From contig DTZQ01000536.1 in NCBI GenBank assembly GCA_012961305.1, positions 1 to 10,436 on the forward strand: a stretch of 10,436 nucleotides of DNA. Direction: 5' to 3'. The notes beneath the pieces were generated by a model, which worked only from the letters and a program-made list of their open reading frames with translations, was not told where the DNA came from and did not search any database. The translations under genes were made by a program, and so were the position numbers. This DNA is from Armatimonadota bacterium. Lineage in GTDB: Bacteria > Armatimonadota > UBA10988 > DTZQ01. Within the stretch, counting starts at the first letter, position 1; every line of letters starts with the position of its first letter. Of the stretch, positions 7,941 to 10,436 are shown piece after piece.

Positions 7941-10151
7941 TTAAGGCTCTCCCAAGCGCTGAAGTATGTAGTGTACGACCCGGGGCACGTACCTGTATGA
8001 ATCTTGCATTGCCGCCCTGAGTTGGGGTAGAGCGGGGCGGGCTTTGTCACCTATCTGCCCCAAGGCGATGGCGGCGTTAAGACGAACGGTGTCCGATTTG
8101 TGCCTCAGCGCCTCCACCAGCACTGGTAACGCCTGGTTTTCCTGTCCCCAATCACACAGCGCTTGTGCAGCCGCAATGCGCACAATGGGGGAGGGGTCAG
8201 ACAGCAATTTCGCCAGCGCTGTCTTCGCCTGTTCGACCGTTCCGGGGTCTTGGCAAGCATTGTACAGGCCGACCACAGCCCAGTAACGAACCGCGCCATA
8301 GGGGTCGTCAAGGGCCTCTAAGTACTTGGGTATGGCCTCAGCACCCTGGCCGTCCAAAGCCTTGATGGCGCGCAGACGCTCCAGCAAGTCGGTTTCGTCG
8401 AGCCGGTCGCGCCAGTGGACGGCGGTTTCGCTTGAGGGGGGTGGCGATGGAGACTTGGCCCTCCGCTCGCCCAGTTTGAACTGGACCTCATCGCTGTCGT
8501 GAAAACCGAGGCGGCAAGCCTTGGCGCGGAGTACCTGCCCGGGCTTAAGCCTAACCGGCCGCGTGTACAGTTGCCAACCAGTTTTTCCCTCAAGCCGGTA
8601 GGCGATGGAGGCTCCAGGGGTGGCGCAGGTGATGGTGACGGCAATACCCTCGCCGGAAGCCACCTCAGAGGTTGCGGTGAACGTAGGCGTTGCCGTCTTC
8701 TGCCACTTGCCGCCCGGCCGTTTCAGTTCGTCAAACTCCGGCTCTGGGATGAGTCCCACATCCCCTGTCTCTTCCATCCATTGCACATGCACCCGCCGCA
8801 TTCGTTCGCGCACCTCTTGATACGCCGGATTAGCAGCCAAATTGTTGATTTCATGCGGGTCAGTGAGCGTGTCGTAGAGTTCTTCGAGGGGCTTGGTCGC
8901 GAGGAAATAGTTCCTCTGGGGCCCGACCAGCCTGCCCTCGGCGTTGAGCCGACGCATCTCTTGCATGCTCGGCATCTGGTTCATGTAGTCAATGTCCTGT
9001 CCGTAAGTGAGGTGGGGCATGTAGTTGCGGATGTACTTGTAACGCTTGTCGCGCACGGCGCGAATGAGGTCATAGGTCTCATCCATACGGTCGCGGGCGG
9101 CGAAGATGTACTGACGCGGGGGGGCTTTCTGCGGCCCCAGGAACGGCCGGCCCTGCATGTAAGCAGGCACCTTCACGCCGGCGAGGGAAAGCATGGTGGG
9201 GGCAAAATCAATAAACGCAATTAGGTCCTCGTTGACGGTGCCCGGTTGAACTGCCTCGGGGTCCTCCGGCCTTGCCAGTTGGCGAAATTTCTCCGGCACG
9301 CGAATAATGAGAGGGACGTGAATGCCTGAATCGTAAATCCACCGCTTAGCACGAGGCAACCCACGACCATGGTCGGCCCAGAACCAGACAATCGTGTCCT
9401 CGGCCAGGCCGTCTTCCTCGAGTTGCTGGAGGATTTTGCCCACCTGCTTGTCCATCAGGGTAATAAGGTCGTAATACCGAGCCCAGTCCCGACGAACTAC
9501 CGGTGTGTCAGGATAGTAGGGAGGCACTACGGCCTGGTCTGGGTCATGCCGCTCGTGGGGGGCAAGTTGCTCCCAGCGCTTTTTCCAGACTGATTCGGCA
9601 CTGCGAATCTGACTTTCGTGGGTGAGGGTAAGGTTGAAGACGGAAAAGAACGGCTGGCCTTTAGCCCGGCCGCGCCAATGGGCCTGCTTGCTGCATTCAT
9701 CCCACGCAGTCAGGGGGGATGGGAATTGGTAATCGGTTTTGACATTGTTAGTGCAGTAGTAACCGGCTGCGCGCAGGTATTCGGGGAAGCACTTCACATA
9801 CGGCGGTGGTACTCCCTGGCAGCGCATGTGGTGGGTGCCGATGGTGGTGGGGTACATTCCGGTGATGATGCCCGAACGCGCCGGCGCACAGACGGGCGAG
9901 TGGGAGAAGACGTTGTTATAACGCACGCCCTGGGCTGCCAATCGGTCGAGGTTAGGGCTGACGGCATAACGGTCACCATAGCAGCCCAGATCCGGGTTCA
10001 TGTCTTCCACGCTAATCCACAGGATATTGGGCCGCTCGCCCCTGCGGCTTTCGTCTGCACCCAAGGAAGTTCGCGACCAGGCCATCGCTGTCACCGTCCC
10101 CGCCATCAAATGCAAAAAGTCCCGTCTTTTCATTGACCCCTCACTTCCCAT
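7941..10151 (-). CDS. Tat-exported type I sulfatase with C-terminal HEAT repeats
   Basis: 736 residues from an ATG at 10151, with AAAGGAGA (10158-10165) six bases upstream. Met7 (10133) is an alternative start with a weaker GAGGGG site. The N-terminus has a twin-arginine signal, MKRRDFLHLMAGTVTAMAW, probably cleaved near LGA32. Residues 40 to about 460 are a formylglycine-dependent sulfatase: E49-D50 (metal), C88-A-P-A-R92 (the CxPxR signature, C88 becoming formylglycine), K138, H178, D259-H260 (metal) and K269, all as expected for an active enzyme. It would hydrolyse sulfate esters outside the cytoplasm; Tat export fits maturation before secretion. Residues about 488-560 (ATPTFTATSE...GASIAYRL...VLRAKACRLGF) look like the chitobiase/beta-hexosaminidase C-terminal domain. 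After a Ser/Pro linker (565-575), residues about 588-736 are HEAT-like repeats (DDPYGAVRYWAVVGL, DPSPIVRIAAAQAL, KSDTVRLNAAIALGQIG). The sulfated substrate is unknown. The maturase gene is not in the window. Confidence 0.95.
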   Translation of the reverse strand: MGSEGSMKRRDFLHLMAGTVTAMAWSRTSLGADESRRGERPNILWISVEDMNPDLGCYGDRYAVSPNLDRLAAQGVRYNNVFSHSPVCAPARSGIITGMYPTTIGTHHMRCQGVPPPYVKCFPEYLRAAGYYCTNNVKTDYQFPSPLTAWDECSKQAHWRGRAKGQPFFSVFNLTLTHESQIRSAESVWKKRWEQLAPHERHDPDQAVVPPYYPDTPVVRRDWARYYDLITLMDKQVGKILQQLEEDGLAEDTIVWFWADHGRGLPRAKRWIYDSGIHVPLIIRVPEKFRQLARPEDPEAVQPGTVNEDLIAFIDFAPTMLSLAGVKVPAYMQGRPFLGPQKAPPRQYIFAARDRMDETYDLIRAVRDKRYKYIRNYMPHLTYGQDIDYMNQMPSMQEMRRLNAEGRLVGPQRNYFLATKPLEELYDTLTDPHEINNLAANPAYQEVRERMRRVHVQWMEETGDVGLIPEPEFDELKRPGGKWQKTATPTFTATSEVASGEGIAVTITCATPGASIAYRLEGKTGWQLYTRPVRLKPGQVLRAKACRLGFHDSDEVQFKLGERRAKSPSPPPSSETAVHWRDRLDETDLLERLRAIKALDGQGAEAIPKYLEALDDPYGAVRYWAVVGLYNACQDPGTVEQAKTALAKLLSDPSPIVRIAAAQALCDWGQENQALPVLVEALRHKSDTVRLNAAIALGQIGDKARPALPQLRAAMQDSYRYVPRVVHYILQRLGEP

Positions 10152-10186
10152 AGTTATTCTCCTTTCCCCACGGATACCCTAAACAC

Positions 10187-10294
10187 GCCCCAGAGTTGAA
10201 ACTCGGGGCTACTTCTACCAGGTCCCCCTTTGGGGACTCAGTCGGTTTCAACCGACTGGGTAGCCGTAGTCCTGTATTTGAGTACAGGGTCTAC
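10187..10294. repeat. Cluster of four consecutive REP-like hairpins
   Basis: Four palindromes follow one another. First, GCCCC-A-GAGTT paired with AACTCGGGGC (10187-10209, one bulged A). Second, GTCCCC-CTTT-GGGGAC (10222-10237). Third, CAGTCGGT-TTCA-ACCGACTG (10239-10258), perfect over 8 bp. Fourth, CCTGTA-TTTGAG-TACAGG (10271-10288), extended by GTAG (10266-10269) and CTAC (10291-10294). Loops 1 and 3 share the TTGAA/TTCAA theme and the flanks share GGGCTAC/GGGTAGCC/GGTCTACC. This is the layout of REP/BIME elements or a remnant of a REP-like array. They could also form in the sulfatase leader RNA. No T-run marks any of them as a terminator. Confidence 0.65.
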
Positions 10295-10363
10295 CTTGCT
10301 TCAAAAACCTACTCAGGGTCGAAGGACGATGGCGAGAGTAACCGGGGACGAAGGTGTTTAAAT

Positions 10364-10377
10364 GTAACTACTCAGCC
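10364..10377 (-). repeat. Copy 2 of shared 14-base intergenic element
   Basis: The minus strand reads GGCTGAGTAGTTAC, 13 of 14 identical to the copy at 3910-3923. A shorter relative, TACTCAG on the plus strand, is at 10310-10316. It sits just left of the outward promoter. Confidence 0.45.
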
Positions 10378-10389
10378 GGTTCAACATGA

Positions 10390-10418
10390 TTGACCGGAAT
10401 GAAAATACCGGTTAAAAT
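10390..10418 (+). promoter_or_regulatory. Sigma70-type promoter reading out of the window
   Basis: TTGACC (10390-10395, five of six) and TAAAAT (10413-10418, five of six) are spaced by exactly 17 bases. Transcription would start near 10425 and serve a gene beyond the right edge. ACCGG overlaps the -35 side (10393-10397), and the palindrome ACCGGT (10407-10412) touches the -10 box. CCGGT is also at 10376-10380, so a repressor or activator site based on ACCGGT is possible. Confidence 0.6.
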
Positions 10419-10436
10419 TATGGTGGTGAATTGAGA

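Larger units (their letters stand above)
10152..10436. other. Gene-free region at right edge
   Basis: 285 bp upstream of the sulfatase gene with no supportable coding region. It contains a cluster of four hairpins (10187-10294), the second copy of the 14-base shared element (10364-10377) and a plus-strand promoter near the edge. On the minus strand a weak candidate for the sulfatase promoter, TTGAAG with TCAAAT 17 bases later, overlaps the fourth hairpin and is not convincing. Confidence 0.6.

Noticed and set aside
8499..9224. 241-codon plus-strand open frame opposite the sulfatase
   Set aside because: It is antisense to the conserved sulfatase and chitobiase-like coding sequence and shows no domain of its own.
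10222..10258. Hairpins as a rho-independent terminator for a gene to the right
   Set aside because: No run of T follows the stems on either strand, and several unlike palindromes in a row fit a repeat cluster better.
10420..10436. ATG at 10420 as the start of a new leaderless gene
   Set aside because: The frame reads ATG GTG GTG AAT and then TGA, so it closes after four codons.

Overview
The window is GC-rich, gene-dense bacterial DNA with five protein genes, one cut by the left edge. There are no RNA genes, CRISPR arrays or transposases. Clear Shine-Dalgarno sequences (GGAGGTGA, AAAGGAG), a lipobox lipoprotein and a Tat-exported sulfatase fit a bacterium that handles polysaccharides outside the cytoplasm. 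The sulfatase plus chitobiase-like plus HEAT-repeat architecture and the GH42-like secreted protein are of a kind I associate with Planctomycetota, Armatimonadota and neighbouring phyla. That placement is inference from gene content, since no marker gene is present.

Layout from left to right: (1) 1-1308, minus strand, the N-terminal 436 residues of a membrane-anchored protein made of 40-residue TPR repeats, running off the left edge. (2) 1353-3797, minus, an exported glycoside-hydrolase-like protein with a CxCxxC cluster and a GATase-like C-terminal domain; only 44 bp separate it from gene 1, so the two are probably cotranscribed. (3) 3798-4105, a gene-free stretch with inverted repeats. (4) 4106-6274, minus, a large TPR lipoprotein. 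(5) 6275-6385, a divergent promoter region with a good sigma70-type promoter reading right. (6) 6386-7927, plus, a full-length UxaA/GarD-family sugar-acid dehydratase. (7) 7941-10151, minus, a Tat-exported type I sulfatase, convergent with gene 6 and 13 bp from it. (8) 10152-10436, a gene-free stretch with four consecutive hairpins, probably REP-like, and a good promoter pointing out of the window to the right.

How the genes may fit together: the sulfatase (ester removal), the glycoside-hydrolase-like protein (backbone or side-chain cleavage) and the altronate/galactarate-type dehydratase (catabolism of hexuronate-derived acids) are compatible with use of a sulfated or uronate-containing polysaccharide. 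The two TPR proteins would serve as scaffolds at the membrane or envelope. This link is inference from proximity; the genes are on different strands and do not form one operon. I see no clearly novel biological system. The least-explained material is the palindromic intergenic DNA, a 14-base element shared by the two large gaps, and the unseen C-terminus of the leftmost TPR protein.
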